Shown here: one piece after another, positions 54,542-63,086 of the stretch
Layout: every line of letters begins with the position of its first letter
Numbering within the stretch: the first letter of the stretch is position 1
NCBI GenBank assembly: GCA_014649155.1
Contig: BMSM01000001.1
Span: 372,001-436,000, forward strand
Direction of reading: 5' to 3'
Origin: Streptomyces griseoviridis
Lineage (GTDB): Bacteria > Actinomycetota > Actinomycetes > Streptomycetales > Streptomycetaceae
Length of the DNA stretch: 64,000 bases
Position numbers and translations under genes: made by a program
Notes under the pieces: model-generated
What the model was told of the DNA's origin: nothing
Databases searched by the model: none
Seen by the model: the letters and a program-made list of their open reading frames with translations, nothing else

Positions 54542-55717
54542 ATGCGTCATTTCGGGCACATCGCCCCTGAGGTGCGGAAGCGTCTGTTCCACCGGGAGCC
54601 GGAGGCGTTCACCGCCGACGCCCCGGCCCGGCTGCTCGCCGCCGCCCTCGGCGCCACGCTGTACAGCCCCGCCACCCGGCCCCGGCTCGCCGACGACATC
54701 CTCAAGCAGGCCGCGGGCGGCGTGGTCTCGATGGTCCTCTGCCTGGAGGACTCCATCGACGACGCCGACGTACCGGCCGGCGAGGAGAACCTGGTCCGTC
54801 AGCTCACCGACCTCGCGGAACGCCCCGAGACCCGCGGCGGAAACGTTCCGCTGCTGTTCGTCCGGGTCCGCGCCCCCGAGCAGATACCGGACCTGGTGCG
54901 CCGCCTCGGCCCCGCCGCGCGGACCCTGTCCGGATTCGTCCTGCCGAAGTTCACCGAGGAACGCGGCATGCCCTTCCTGGAGGCGCTCTCCGACGCGGAG
55001 GCCGCCACCGGCCGCCGCCTGTTCGCCATGCCGGTCCTGGAATCCCCTGAGCTGCTCTACCGCGAGTCGCGGGTGCACACCCTGGAGGGCATCTACCGCG
55101 CGGTCGACAAGTACCGCGACCGCGTCCTCGCCCTGCGCCTCGGCGTGACCGACTTCTGCTCCTCCTACGGCCTGCGCCGCGGCCCCGACATGACCGCCTA
55201 CGACGTCCAGGTCGTCGCCTCCGTCATCGCCGACGTGGTGAACATGCTGGGGCGGGCCGACGGCACCGGCTTCACGGTCACCGGGCCGGTGTGGGAGTAC
55301 TTCCGGGTCCAGGAGCGGATGTTCAAACCGCAGCTGCGGCAGAGCCCCTTCCTCCAGGTGCAGGCCGCCGACCTGCGCGCCCGGCTGATCGACAACGCCA
55401 TGGACGGGCTGCTGCGGGAGATCTCCCTGGACCAGGCCAACGGCCTGCTGGGCAAGACCTGCATCCACCCCTCCCACGTCCTGCCCGTGCACGCGCTCTC
55501 CGTGGTGAGCCACGAGGAGTACAGCGACGCCCAGGACATCCTGCGGCCCGAGCGCGGCGGCGGGGGCGTGCTGCGGTCGGCGTACACGAACAAGATGAAC
55601 GAGGTGAAGCCGCACCGGGCGTGGGCCGAGCGCACCCTGCTGCGGGCCGAGACCTTCGGTGTGGCGGGCGAGGACATCGGCTTCGTCGAACTGCTCGCGG
55701 CCTGCCTGACGGACTGA
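54542..55717 (+). CDS. CitE/HpcH-like lyase of the Ter-linked module
   Basis: 391 aa. TIM-barrel of the citrate-lyase-beta/HpcH group: VSMVLCLEDSIDDADVP (metal-binding Glu/Asp), FVLPKFTEERG, LFAMPVLESPELLYRES and VLALRLGVTDFCSSYGLRRGPDMTAYD. Longer than CitE (about 290 aa). Ter clusters in other bacteria have this lyase with phosphoribosyltransferases, proposed to make a nucleoside-like molecule. ATG at 54542, GGGGGAG upstream. First gene of the lyase/PRTase/HAD operon. Confidence 0.9.
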   Translation: MRHFGHIAPEVRKRLFHREPEAFTADAPARLLAAALGATLYSPATRPRLADDILKQAAGGVVSMVLCLEDSIDDADVPAGEENLVRQLTDLAERPETRGGNVPLLFVRVRAPEQIPDLVRRLGPAARTLSGFVLPKFTEERGMPFLEALSDAEAATGRRLFAMPVLESPELLYRESRVHTLEGIYRAVDKYRDRVLALRLGVTDFCSSYGLRRGPDMTAYDVQVVASVIADVVNMLGRADGTGFTVTGPVWEYFRVQERMFKPQLRQSPFLQVQAADLRARLIDNAMDGLLREISLDQANGLLGKTCIHPSHVLPVHALSVVSHEEYSDAQDILRPERGGGGVLRSAYTNKMNEVKPHRAWAERTLLRAETFGVAGEDIGFVELLAACLTD

Positions 55718-55779
55718 ACACGCGAGAGCGCGAGAGACACGGACACGAGCGGGACATGGACAACGGGAGGCGTACGCGC

Positions 55780-58248
55780 ATGAACGACCGGGCCGGGACC
55801 TGGACCGGCACCTGGGTCGCCGAGCGGCTCGGTGTCGGCCTCGTCGGCGACGACGACCTGACCGGCCTGCTGGGCCTCGCCCTGCGCCGCAACCCCAAGC
55901 GGGCGCACCTGCTCGTCTCCCACGTGCTCGGCAAGCACGTCCCGCAGTCCCCGTCCGTGATCTACGGCCACGGCCTGGCCCTCGGCCGCCGGGTGCGCGA
56001 GCTGCTCGGCGCCGAGGAGGCCGCCGCCGCGGTCGTCCTCGGGTACGCGGAGACTGCCACCGGCCTCGGCCACTCGGTCGCCGACGGCCTCGGACCCCTT
56101 GCCTACCTGCACTCCACGCGCCGCCCGGTCGCGGGCGTCGCCCCGGCGGGCGGCTTCGAGGAGTCCCACTCGCACGCCACGTCCCACCTGCTGCTCCCCG
56201 AGGACCCCGGGCTGCTCGCCGGGGACGGGCCGCTGGTCCTGGTCGACGACGAGTTCTCCACCGGCAACACGGTCCTCAACACCGTCCGCGCCCTGCACGA
56301 GCGCTCTCCGCGCCGCCGGTACGTGGTGGTCGCCCTGGTCGACATGCGCTCCCCGGCGGACGCGGGCCGCCTGGAGGAGTTCGCCCGCGCGATCGGCGCG
56401 CGGGTCGACCTGGTCGCGGCCGCGTCGGGGACGGTACGGCTGCCCGACGGCGTCCTGGAGAAGGGGCGGGAACTGGTGGCGCAGTACGAGTCCGGGGGTG
56501 CCGGCGGAAGTGATCGGTCGCACCCGGCGGACCCCCGCACGCGGCCGGCGCGACCCCCCGTCACCCGGGTGGACCTCCGCTGGCCCCGGGGACTGCCGGA
56601 CGGCGCCCGGCACGGGTTCACCCCGGCCCACCGCGCCCGCCTGGAGGCCGCCCTGCCGGGCATGGCCGCCCGCCTCGCGGAGGCCCTCCCCGCCGACGCG
56701 CGCCGCGTCCTCGTCCTCGGCTGCGAGGAACTGATGTACGCCCCGCTCCGCCTCGCCCGCGAACTGGAGCAGATCGTCCCCGCCGAGGTCCGCTCCTCCA
56801 CCACCACCCGCTCACCCGTCCTCGCCGTCGACGACCCCGGCTACGCAATACGCAGCCGCCTCGTCTTCCCCGCCCACGACGACCCGGCCGACGGCCCCGG
56901 CGAGCGCTACGCCTACAACGTGGCCGGCGCCGGCTTCGACGCCGTCGTCGCCGTCGTCGACTCGCCCGCCGACACCCCGGCGCTGCACGCCCCCGACGGC
57001 CTGCTGGCCCGGCTCGCCGAGCACGTCCCGCACGTCCTCCTCGCCGTCGTCCCCTCCTACGTCCCCGGCGCCCGTTCCGAAAGGCCCGTCATGCTGCCCG
57101 AGCCGCTGCGCGGCCCCGCCTTCTCCTCCTACGCCCCCGACGAGGTCGGCTGGCTGCTCCAGGACCTCTCCGACGTGACCCTGGAGGCGCCCACCGAGGA
57201 GCGCGAGGAGGCGATCCAGCAGGGCGGCGCGCACTACGCGGAGTCGCTGCCGGTGGAGTACCAGCCCAGCGAGCAGTACCAGGAGCTGTTCCACGCGGCG
57301 CTCGACGCCTCCGCGGCCCGCCTCGCGCAGGCCGTCGGCGCCGTCACCGAGGTCGTGCTCCGGGAGCGCTCGCCCCGGCCGGTGCTGGTCTCCCTCGCCC
57401 GCGCGGGCACCCCCGTCGGCATCCTGATGCGCCGCTGGGCCAGGTTCCGCCACGGCCTCGACCTCCCGCACTACGCCGTGTCGATCGTCCGGGGCCGCGG
57501 CATCGACGCCAACGCGCTGCGCTGGCTGGCCGCCCACCACGACCCCGCCGACGTCGTCTTCGTCGACGGCTGGACCGGCAAGGGCGCCATCAGCCGCGAA
57601 CTCGCCGCCGCCATAGCCGGCTTCGAGGCGTCCGACGGCGTCACCGGCTTCGACCCGGAGATCGCCGTCCTCGCCGACCCCGGCTCCTGCGTGCGCACCT
57701 ACGGCACCCGCGACGACTTCCTCATCCCCTCCGCCTGCCTCAACTCCACCGTCTCCGGCCTGATCTCCCGTACCGTCCTCCGTGCCGACCTGGTCGGCCC
57801 GCACGACTTCCACGGCGCGAAGTTCTACCGCGAACTCGCCGGCGCCGATCTCTCCCCGGCCTTCCTCGACGCCGTCGCCGCCCGCTTCCCCGAGGTCACG
57901 GACGCCGTCGACCTCCAGGCCAAGGAACTCCTCGCCGCCGACCGCACCCCCACCTGGGCGGGCTGGGCGGCCGTCGAGCGGATCAGCGAGGAGTACGGCA
58001 TCCACGACGTCAACCTGGTCAAGCCCGGCGTCGGCGAGACCACCCGCGTCATGCTGCGCCGGGTGCCGTGGAAGGTGCTGGCCCGCGCCGGTGCCGGCGC
58101 CGACCTGGACCACGTACGCCTGCTGGCCGAGCAGCGCGGCGTGCCCGTGGAGGAGGTCGAGGGCCTGCCGTACACCTGCGTCGGCCTGATCCACCCCCGC
58201 TACACGCGCGGCGCGACCGGCGCGGACGGCCGGGCGGTGACCGTCTGA
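55780..58248 (+). CDS. Two-part phosphoribosyltransferase/TRSP fusion of the Ter-linked module
   Basis: 822 aa. Part 1: a PRTase domain with PRPP loop LVLVDDEFSTGNTVLNT near residue 150, then a TRSP domain with RSSTTTRSPVLAVDDPGYAI near residue 337. Part 2, from about 480: QGGAHYAESLPVEYQPS, VLVSLARAGTPVGILMRRW and DVVFVDGWTGKGAISREL near residue 590, matching the second PRTase-like (StiP-type) protein of Ter operons. These are separate genes in many bacteria, but fused here. ATG at 55780 with GGGAGG 9 bases upstream; ATG at 55756 lacks a site. Its stop overlaps the HAD start (TGATG). Inferred role: attaching ribose-phosphate to a base-like precursor. Confidence 0.88.
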   Translation: MNDRAGTWTGTWVAERLGVGLVGDDDLTGLLGLALRRNPKRAHLLVSHVLGKHVPQSPSVIYGHGLALGRRVRELLGAEEAAAAVVLGYAETATGLGHSVADGLGPLAYLHSTRRPVAGVAPAGGFEESHSHATSHLLLPEDPGLLAGDGPLVLVDDEFSTGNTVLNTVRALHERSPRRRYVVVALVDMRSPADAGRLEEFARAIGARVDLVAAASGTVRLPDGVLEKGRELVAQYESGGAGGSDRSHPADPRTRPARPPVTRVDLRWPRGLPDGARHGFTPAHRARLEAALPGMAARLAEALPADARRVLVLGCEELMYAPLRLARELEQIVPAEVRSSTTTRSPVLAVDDPGYAIRSRLVFPAHDDPADGPGERYAYNVAGAGFDAVVAVVDSPADTPALHAPDGLLARLAEHVPHVLLAVVPSYVPGARSERPVMLPEPLRGPAFSSYAPDEVGWLLQDLSDVTLEAPTEEREEAIQQGGAHYAESLPVEYQPSEQYQELFHAALDASAARLAQAVGAVTEVVLRERSPRPVLVSLARAGTPVGILMRRWARFRHGLDLPHYAVSIVRGRGIDANALRWLAAHHDPADVVFVDGWTGKGAISRELAAAIAGFEASDGVTGFDPEIAVLADPGSCVRTYGTRDDFLIPSACLNSTVSGLISRTVLRADLVGPHDFHGAKFYRELAGADLSPAFLDAVAARFPEVTDAVDLQAKELLAADRTPTWAGWAAVERISEEYGIHDVNLVKPGVGETTRVMLRRVPWKVLARAGAGADLDHVRLLAEQRGVPVEEVEGLPYTCVGLIHPRYTRGATGADGRAVTV

Positions 58249-59069
58249 TGCCCATCCCGCCCCCGGCGCCGGTGCTGGTCGCCAGCGACCTCGACCGCAC
58301 GCTCATCTACTCCGCGGCCGCGCTGCACCTGACCGGCCCGGACGAGGACGCCCCCCGGCTGCTCTGCGTGGAGGTCTACGAGGGCAAGCCCCTGTCGTAC
58401 ATGACGGAGACCGCCGCCGGGCTGCTCGCCGAACTCGCCGCGACCACCCTCTTCGTCCCCACCACGACCCGCACCCGCGCCCAGTACCGGCGGATCAGCC
58501 TGCCCGGCCCCCCGCCGCGGTACGCGATCTGCGCCAACGGCGGCCACCTGCTGGTCGACGGCGAGACCGACACCGACTGGCACACCCGGGTGACGGCCCG
58601 GCTGGCCGACGAGTGCGCGCCGCTCGCCGAGGTCCGAGAACACCTGCTGCGCACCGCCGACCCGGTCTGGGTGCGCAAGCACCGCACCGCGGAGGACCTC
58701 TTCGCCTACCTCGTCCTCGACCGCGACCTGCTCCCCGGCCAGTGGGTGAAGGAACTCGCCGGGTGGGCCGGGGAGCGCGGCTGGACCGTCTCCCTCCAGG
58801 GCCGCAAGCTCTACGCCGTCCCCGCGCCGCTCACCAAGAGCGCCGCCGTCCGCGAGGTCGCCCGCCGCACCGGCGCCGCTCCGACCCTCGCCGCCGGTGA
58901 CTCGCTCCTCGACACCGACCTGCTGCTCGCCGCCGACCGGGGCTGGCGCCCGGGGCACGGCGAACTGGCCGACGCGGGGTGGTCGGGCCCGGCGGTCGAG
59001 GCGCTGCCCGAGCGGGGCGTGCTGGCCGGGGAACGGATCACGCGGGAGTTCCTGCGGGCGGCTAGCTGA
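58248..59069 (+). CDS. HAD-superfamily phosphatase of the Ter-linked module
   Basis: 273 aa. Motif I VASDLDRTLIYSA with the nucleophile Asp, motif II TTLFVPTTTRT, Lys in APLTKSAAV and motif IV LAAGDSLLDTDLLL. A Cof/sucrose-phosphatase-like cap lies between. It starts in the stop codon of the PRTase gene, so the two are coupled. It probably removes a phosphate from the ribosylated intermediate. Its end overlaps the convergent DedA gene by 8 bases. Confidence 0.9.
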   Translation: MPIPPPAPVLVASDLDRTLIYSAAALHLTGPDEDAPRLLCVEVYEGKPLSYMTETAAGLLAELAATTLFVPTTTRTRAQYRRISLPGPPPRYAICANGGHLLVDGETDTDWHTRVTARLADECAPLAEVREHLLRTADPVWVRKHRTAEDLFAYLVLDRDLLPGQWVKELAGWAGERGWTVSLQGRKLYAVPAPLTKSAAVREVARRTGAAPTLAAGDSLLDTDLLLAADRGWRPGHGELADAGWSGPAVEALPERGVLAGERITREFLRAAS

Positions 59070-59709
59070 CCGGCTCCCGTTCCTCGCCGTCCCGCCTGCG
59101 CCGGCCGCCGCCCGGCCGCAGCAGCCGTACGGCGACGAAGCACAGCACGGCCAGCGCGGCGGCGGCCAGGACGACCTTGCTGTACGCGGAGACGATGTCC
59201 GTGACCCGCGACCAGTTGTCGCCCAGGGCGTAGCCCGCGAGGACGAACAGGGTGTTCCACAGGGCGCTGCCGAGGGTGGTCAGCAACAGGAACACCGGCA
59301 GCCGCATCCGCTCCACGCCGGCCGGTACGGAGATCAGGCTGCGGAAGACCGGGATCATCCGGCCGAAGAAGACCGCCTTGGTGCCGTGCCGCTCGAACCA
59401 CGCCTCGGTCTTCTCGATGTCGGAGACCTTCAGCAGCGGCAGCCGGGCCGCCAGCGCCACCGTGCGGTCCCGGCCGAGCAGCGCGCCCACCCCGTACAGG
59501 GCGAGCGCGCCCACCACCGAACCGGCCGTGGTCCACAGCAGCACCGCGATCAGGCCCATCCGCCCGGACGCCGCCGCGAACCCCGCGAACGGCAGGATCA
59601 CCTCGCTGGGCAGGGGCGGGAAGAGGTTCTCCAGCGCGATGGCGATCCCGGCGCCGGGCGCGCCGAGCGCGTCCATGAGGTCGTTGATCCACTGCGGTCC
59701 GGTCGTCAT
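59062..59709 (-). CDS. DedA-family membrane protein
   Basis: 215 aa with about five helices. IALENLFPPLPSEVILPFAGF near residue 25 and FFGRMIPVFRSLISVPAGVERM near residue 115 are the two re-entrant DedA motifs, with the conserved Glu and Arg. DedA proteins flip lipids or undecaprenyl phosphate and support proton balance. ATG at 59709. Basic cytoplasmic C-terminus (GGGRRRRDGEER). Confidence 0.94.
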   Translation of the reverse strand: MTTGPQWINDLMDALGAPGAGIAIALENLFPPLPSEVILPFAGFAAASGRMGLIAVLLWTTAGSVVGALALYGVGALLGRDRTVALAARLPLLKVSDIEKTEAWFERHGTKAVFFGRMIPVFRSLISVPAGVERMRLPVFLLLTTLGSALWNTLFVLAGYALGDNWSRVTDIVSAYSKVVLAAAALAVLCFVAVRLLRPGGGRRRRDGEEREPVS

Positions 59710-59767
59710 GCGACGACGCTAGGGAACCGTCCCTGAAGGCAACCTGAAGGCCCTGGCCCGTGCGGGG

Positions 59768-59989
59768 TCAGCCGCAGCATCCCCCGCCGCAGCAGCCGCC
59801 CCCGCCGCCGGAGGACGGGGCCGGGGCGGGCGACGACGCGGCGGAGCCGCCGACCGCGACCGTCGACAGCAGCTTCACGGTGTCCTCGTGGCCCGCCGGG
59901 CAGGTGGCGGGGGCGGCGGACTCGGCCATGGGACGGCTCAGTTCGAACGTGTCGCCGCAGGAGCGGCAGCGGTACTCGTAGCGAGGCAT
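59768..59989 (-). CDS. FmdB-family zinc ribbon with Gly/Cys tail
   Basis: 73 aa. PRYEYRCRSCGDTFELSRPM and ATCPAGHEDTVKLLS give the FmdB regulator-like zinc ribbon; the fourth ligand appears to be His (CPAGH) rather than Cys. The C-terminus is Gly-rich with two Cys pairs (GGGGGCCGGGCCG), an uncommon likely metal-binding tail. ATG at 59989. Function unknown. Confidence 0.9.
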   Translation of the reverse strand: MPRYEYRCRSCGDTFELSRPMAESAAPATCPAGHEDTVKLLSTVAVGGSAASSPAPAPSSGGGGGCCGGGCCG

Positions 59990-60036
59990 GGGCCCAGATT
60001 AGACCGGCTCGGCGCGCGGCGGGCAGGGCGCCTAGG

Positions 60037-60139
60037 GGGCTTGTCGTTCGGATCAGGTCGCGGGGAATCGGCTGTGCCTTCCCCGCGCCGGTGCGCGTGC
60101 CAGGCCCCGCGTCTGCGGCGTGATCCGAACGACAGGCCC
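60037..60139. mobile_element. MITE-like palindromic repeat, short copy (103 bp)
   Basis: GGGCTTGTCGTTCGGATCA at 60037-60055 (one change from the long copy) and its partner at 60121-60139 form the terminal inverted repeats. Compared with the copy at 39067-39251 it lacks exactly 82 bases between two GGTG boxes. Its last base is part of the stop codon of the next minus-strand gene. Confidence 0.8.
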
Positions 60140-61536
60140 TAATGGCCGGCGCCGCGCTCCTCCCGTATCCGGGTCACCACGCCGGCCACCGCGCGGCGGA
60201 CCGCGTCGGTCTCGGTGAGGAAGTGCCAGTAGTCGGGGTGGCGGCCCGCCAGGCCGTCGACGGCGCGGTCCAGGCGGGCCACGGCGTCGTCCAGCGGGCG
60301 GGCGTCGCGGGGGTCGGGGGTGGTGCGGCCGGCCATCGCCAGGCGCTGGGCGTCGCGGATCGCGAACCGGGTCCGCTCGATCTCGGCCCGCGGGTCCTTC
60401 TGCACGGCGTTCAGCCGGCGGAGGCGGTCGCCGGCGGCGGAGACGGCCTCGTCGGTCTCGTTGAGCAGCGCCCGTGCCGTCGAGAGCAGGGCGGTGGCGT
60501 CCGGCCAGCGCTGCGCGTCGCGGGCGGCCCGCGCCTCGGCCAGCTTCGCCTCGGCCCGCCGGACGGTCTCGCGGGCCTGCTCGGGGACGTGCTGGAGGTC
60601 CTGCCAGCAGGCGGCGGTGAAGCGGCGCCGCAGCTCGCTGAGGACGGGCTCGACCTGTTCGGCGCGGGTGGTGAGGGCCTGGGCGCGGGTGCGCAGGGAG
60701 ACCAGGCGCTTGTCGGTCTCGGCCGCCCGCTCGGGCAGCCGCTCGGCCTCCGCGCGGACCGCCTCGGCCTCCCGGGTGACCCGCTCGGCGCGCTCCAGGG
60801 TGCCGGGGACGCCGTGCCGGCCGGCGCCCTGGTTGAGCTTGGTCAGCTCCGGGGCGAGGGCGGCCAGCCGGGCCGCGAGGTCGTCGGCGGCGAGCCCCGA
60901 GGCGCGTACGGCGTCCAGGGCGTCGGAGGCGGCCTGGAGGGACTGCCGGGCGCGCTCGACGGCGGGGGCGAGCCGGGCGAGCTGGGTCTCCGCCTTGCCG
61001 AGCAGCGGGCCGAGGCCCTCGGCGAAACGGTCCAGCTCCTGCTTGACCCGGCCCAGTTCCTCCGTGGCGGCGGTCAGTTCGGCGCGGGCGCGGGCGGCGG
61101 CCGACGCCTCCAGGTCGTCGCGGTCGAGGTCGTGGGCGTCGACGGCGCCGATGTAGCGCAGGCTGGCCTCGTCGACGCGCCGGCCCAGGCCCTCGAAGCC
61201 GTCGACCGCGCGCCGGGCGGCGGGGGAGTCGTCGACGGCCGTGATCGTCTCTATGGAGATCCGCAGGTCCCGCTGGGCGGTGTCCAGTTCGTAGAACGCG
61301 GCGGCGGCGTCGTCCTTGGCGGCCTGGGCCTGGGCGCGCTGGCCCTCGGCCCGGCCGCCGAACCAGCGCCGGGTGCCGCCGCCGGCGAACGCGGCGAGCA
61401 GCAGCGGCGCGGCGGCCAGCGGCAGGCCCAGCAGGGTCAGGGGGTCCCGCAGCGCGCGGAGGAGGGCCCGGTGGCGCGGACGCGGCGCGCACGGCACCAT
61501 CGGCGGCGTCTTCGGCTGCGATGGTGTCGCCGTCAC
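60139..61536 (-). CDS. Membrane-anchored coiled-coil protein, unknown function
   Basis: 465 aa. One N-terminal helix (LTLLGLPLAAAPLLLAAFAGGG), then about 380 residues of Ala/Glu/Arg-rich heptad sequence such as AELTAATEELGRVKQELDRFAEG and TLERAERVTREAEAVRAEAERL, and a C-terminal YWHFLTETDAVRRAVAGVVTRI. GTG at 61536 with GAGAAGGAT upstream. Looks like an extended cytoplasmic or extracellular rod tied to the membrane; streptomycetes carry such proteins of unknown role. TAG stop overlaps the end of the MITE-like repeat. Confidence 0.82.
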   Translation of the reverse strand: MTATPSQPKTPPMVPCAPRPRHRALLRALRDPLTLLGLPLAAAPLLLAAFAGGGTRRWFGGRAEGQRAQAQAAKDDAAAAFYELDTAQRDLRISIETITAVDDSPAARRAVDGFEGLGRRVDEASLRYIGAVDAHDLDRDDLEASAAARARAELTAATEELGRVKQELDRFAEGLGPLLGKAETQLARLAPAVERARQSLQAASDALDAVRASGLAADDLAARLAALAPELTKLNQGAGRHGVPGTLERAERVTREAEAVRAEAERLPERAAETDKRLVSLRTRAQALTTRAEQVEPVLSELRRRFTAACWQDLQHVPEQARETVRRAEAKLAEARAARDAQRWPDATALLSTARALLNETDEAVSAAGDRLRRLNAVQKDPRAEIERTRFAIRDAQRLAMAGRTTPDPRDARPLDDAVARLDRAVDGLAGRHPDYWHFLTETDAVRRAVAGVVTRIREERGAGH

Positions 61537-61607
61537 ATCCTTCTCCCGTGTCGTCCGCCCTGCCCGGATTCATTCTCCCACCCGTTGAGGACGAACACAC
61601 GGGCCGG

Positions 61608-62345
61608 TCAGTTCGCCGTACGGACCGTTACTTCGCCGTCGGCGGTACGGGCGTTCACCACATGGGCGCTGGAGTCGTCCCGGGGCACGGAGACGCGCAC
61701 CGAGCCGTCCTCGGACCGGGCCGTCACCTTGTACGCGGCCCGGGGCAGCCCGGCGGTGACCGAGCCGTCGTCGCTGCGGGAGTCGACCAGGTCGGGCACG
61801 GCGCCGAGCGTCAGGCGCACCGAGCCGTCCCCGGTCCGGGCCGTCACCCGGCGCGAGGCGAACTCCGCGCGGGCCGGGCCGTCGTCGCTGCGCAGCTCCA
61901 GCGGGCCGGTGGTGTCGGTGACGCGGACGGACCCGTCGGCGGTGCGGACGCCGAGCGCGTCCCGGAACCCGCGCGCCCGGACGCCGCCGTCGTCGCTCTC
62001 GACCCGCACGGCCACCCCGTGCGGGACCTCGACGCGGTGCCCGGCCGCGCAGTCGGCGACGAGGCCGGTGCACTTCACCCGCAGCACCAGGCGGTCGCCG
62101 TCCATCGCCCACGTCACCTCCGGCTCCCTGCCGACGGTCACCGGGCCCGAGAACCAGCGGGTGACCTCGATCCGGCCGGACGCGGCGCCGTCCACGGCGA
62201 CGACCTCCAGGGCGGAGTCGTCGGAGTCGACGGTGAGGGTGCGGCCCGGCAGGGCGAAGGACCGGGTCTCGGGCTCCTTGTCGTCCTCCGGCGAGGAACA
62301 GGGCGTGAGGCCCGGCGCCGTGCGCCCCGCGGGAGGCGGGGGCAC
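61608..62345 (-). CDS. DUF4097-like beta-repeat protein
   Basis: 245 aa. Repeating (D/E)DGSVR and ADGSVRVTDT strands form a single-stranded beta-helix or solenoid typical of DUF4097 (bactofilin/adhesin-like) proteins. The start is GTG at 62345 with GAGGAG upstream, giving PPPPAGRTAPGLTPCSSPEDD. Homologs usually begin with a lipoprotein signal; here only a lipobox-like LTPC is left, with no hydrophobic stretch. The first possible upstream stop is near 62425 and no better start lies between. It may be a damaged or cytosolic form. Confidence 0.8.
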   Translation of the reverse strand: MPPPPAGRTAPGLTPCSSPEDDKEPETRSFALPGRTLTVDSDDSALEVVAVDGAASGRIEVTRWFSGPVTVGREPEVTWAMDGDRLVLRVKCTGLVADCAAGHRVEVPHGVAVRVESDDGGVRARGFRDALGVRTADGSVRVTDTTGPLELRSDDGPARAEFASRRVTARTGDGSVRLTLGAVPDLVDSRSDDGSVTAGLPRAAYKVTARSEDGSVRVSVPRDDSSAHVVNARTADGEVTVRTAN

Positions 62346-62507
62346 CGTGCGCCGGGACTCCTCGACCGTAGGGTCCGGAGGCGGCCCTGCTCGATCCGGG
62401 ACGCTCCCTGACCGGGGGTGGGGTCAACCCCCGGGGTGCCCGGGAGCGGCCCGGGCCACGGGTTTGCGGGGCGGTGCCCACGGCCATGTAGGCTGTCGAC
62501 TCGTCGC

Positions 62508-62579
<72 letters not shown>

Positions 62580-62603
62580 CCGCGACCGGCGTACGCCGGT
62601 GCC

Positions 62604-62633
62604 AGGGGCCCTCGGAGATCATCCGGGGCCCCT
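62604..62633 (+). terminator. Terminator after tRNA-Val
   Basis: AGGGGCCC (62604-62611) pairs with GGGCCCCT (62626-62633) and is followed by TTCTC, 25 bases past the tRNA. It also lies at the end of the convergent 62636 gene. Confidence 0.8.
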
Positions 62634-62635
62634 TC

Positions 62636-62983
62636 TCATGCCCCCGTGTCCCCGGCGCCGCCCTCGCGGGCGTGCTTCAGGCAGGAGCGGGCGGCGACCC
62701 GGTCGGGGCCGGTGAACTGGGACCAGTAGCGGTGTGTGGTGACGAACACCGCCAGTTCGCGCTCGCGCTGCCGGAGCTTCTCCACCTCGGCCTGTTCGTC
62801 CTCCGACCAGCCGGGGGAGGCCGGGCGCTCGACCTTGCGCCAGCCTGCGTCGTCGCTGAAGCCGTCCACCGGTTCCACGGACCAGGGCAGCCGCTTCAAC
62901 AGGGCCGTGAGGTCGGCCCGGACCTGATGGAGTTCCTCCTGACCGGCGAGGAGGTCACTCGGAAAGTCATAGGTCGTAGCCAC
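62636..62983 (-). CDS. Small hypothetical protein
   Basis: 115 aa, soluble, charged helices. Reads ATTYDFPSDLLAGQEELHQVRADLTALLKRLPWS and WSEDEQAEVEKLRQRERELAVFVTTHRYWSQF. I do not recognise a family. GTG at 62983 is the only sensible start, but its GGAG motif is unusually close. Codon use fits a real gene. Convergent with tRNA-Val. Confidence 0.7.
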   Translation of the reverse strand: MATTYDFPSDLLAGQEELHQVRADLTALLKRLPWSVEPVDGFSDDAGWRKVERPASPGWSEDEQAEVEKLRQRERELAVFVTTHRYWSQFTGPDRVAARSCLKHAREGGAGDTGA

Positions 62984-63086
62984 GCTCCAATGATACTCCT
63001 GTTCGATTTTGAGGCGCGCGTTCTCCCCGGGGGTTCACACGGACGAGCGGGGGCCCGGCGGGGAGGGACGGGAGGACACTGAGGAC

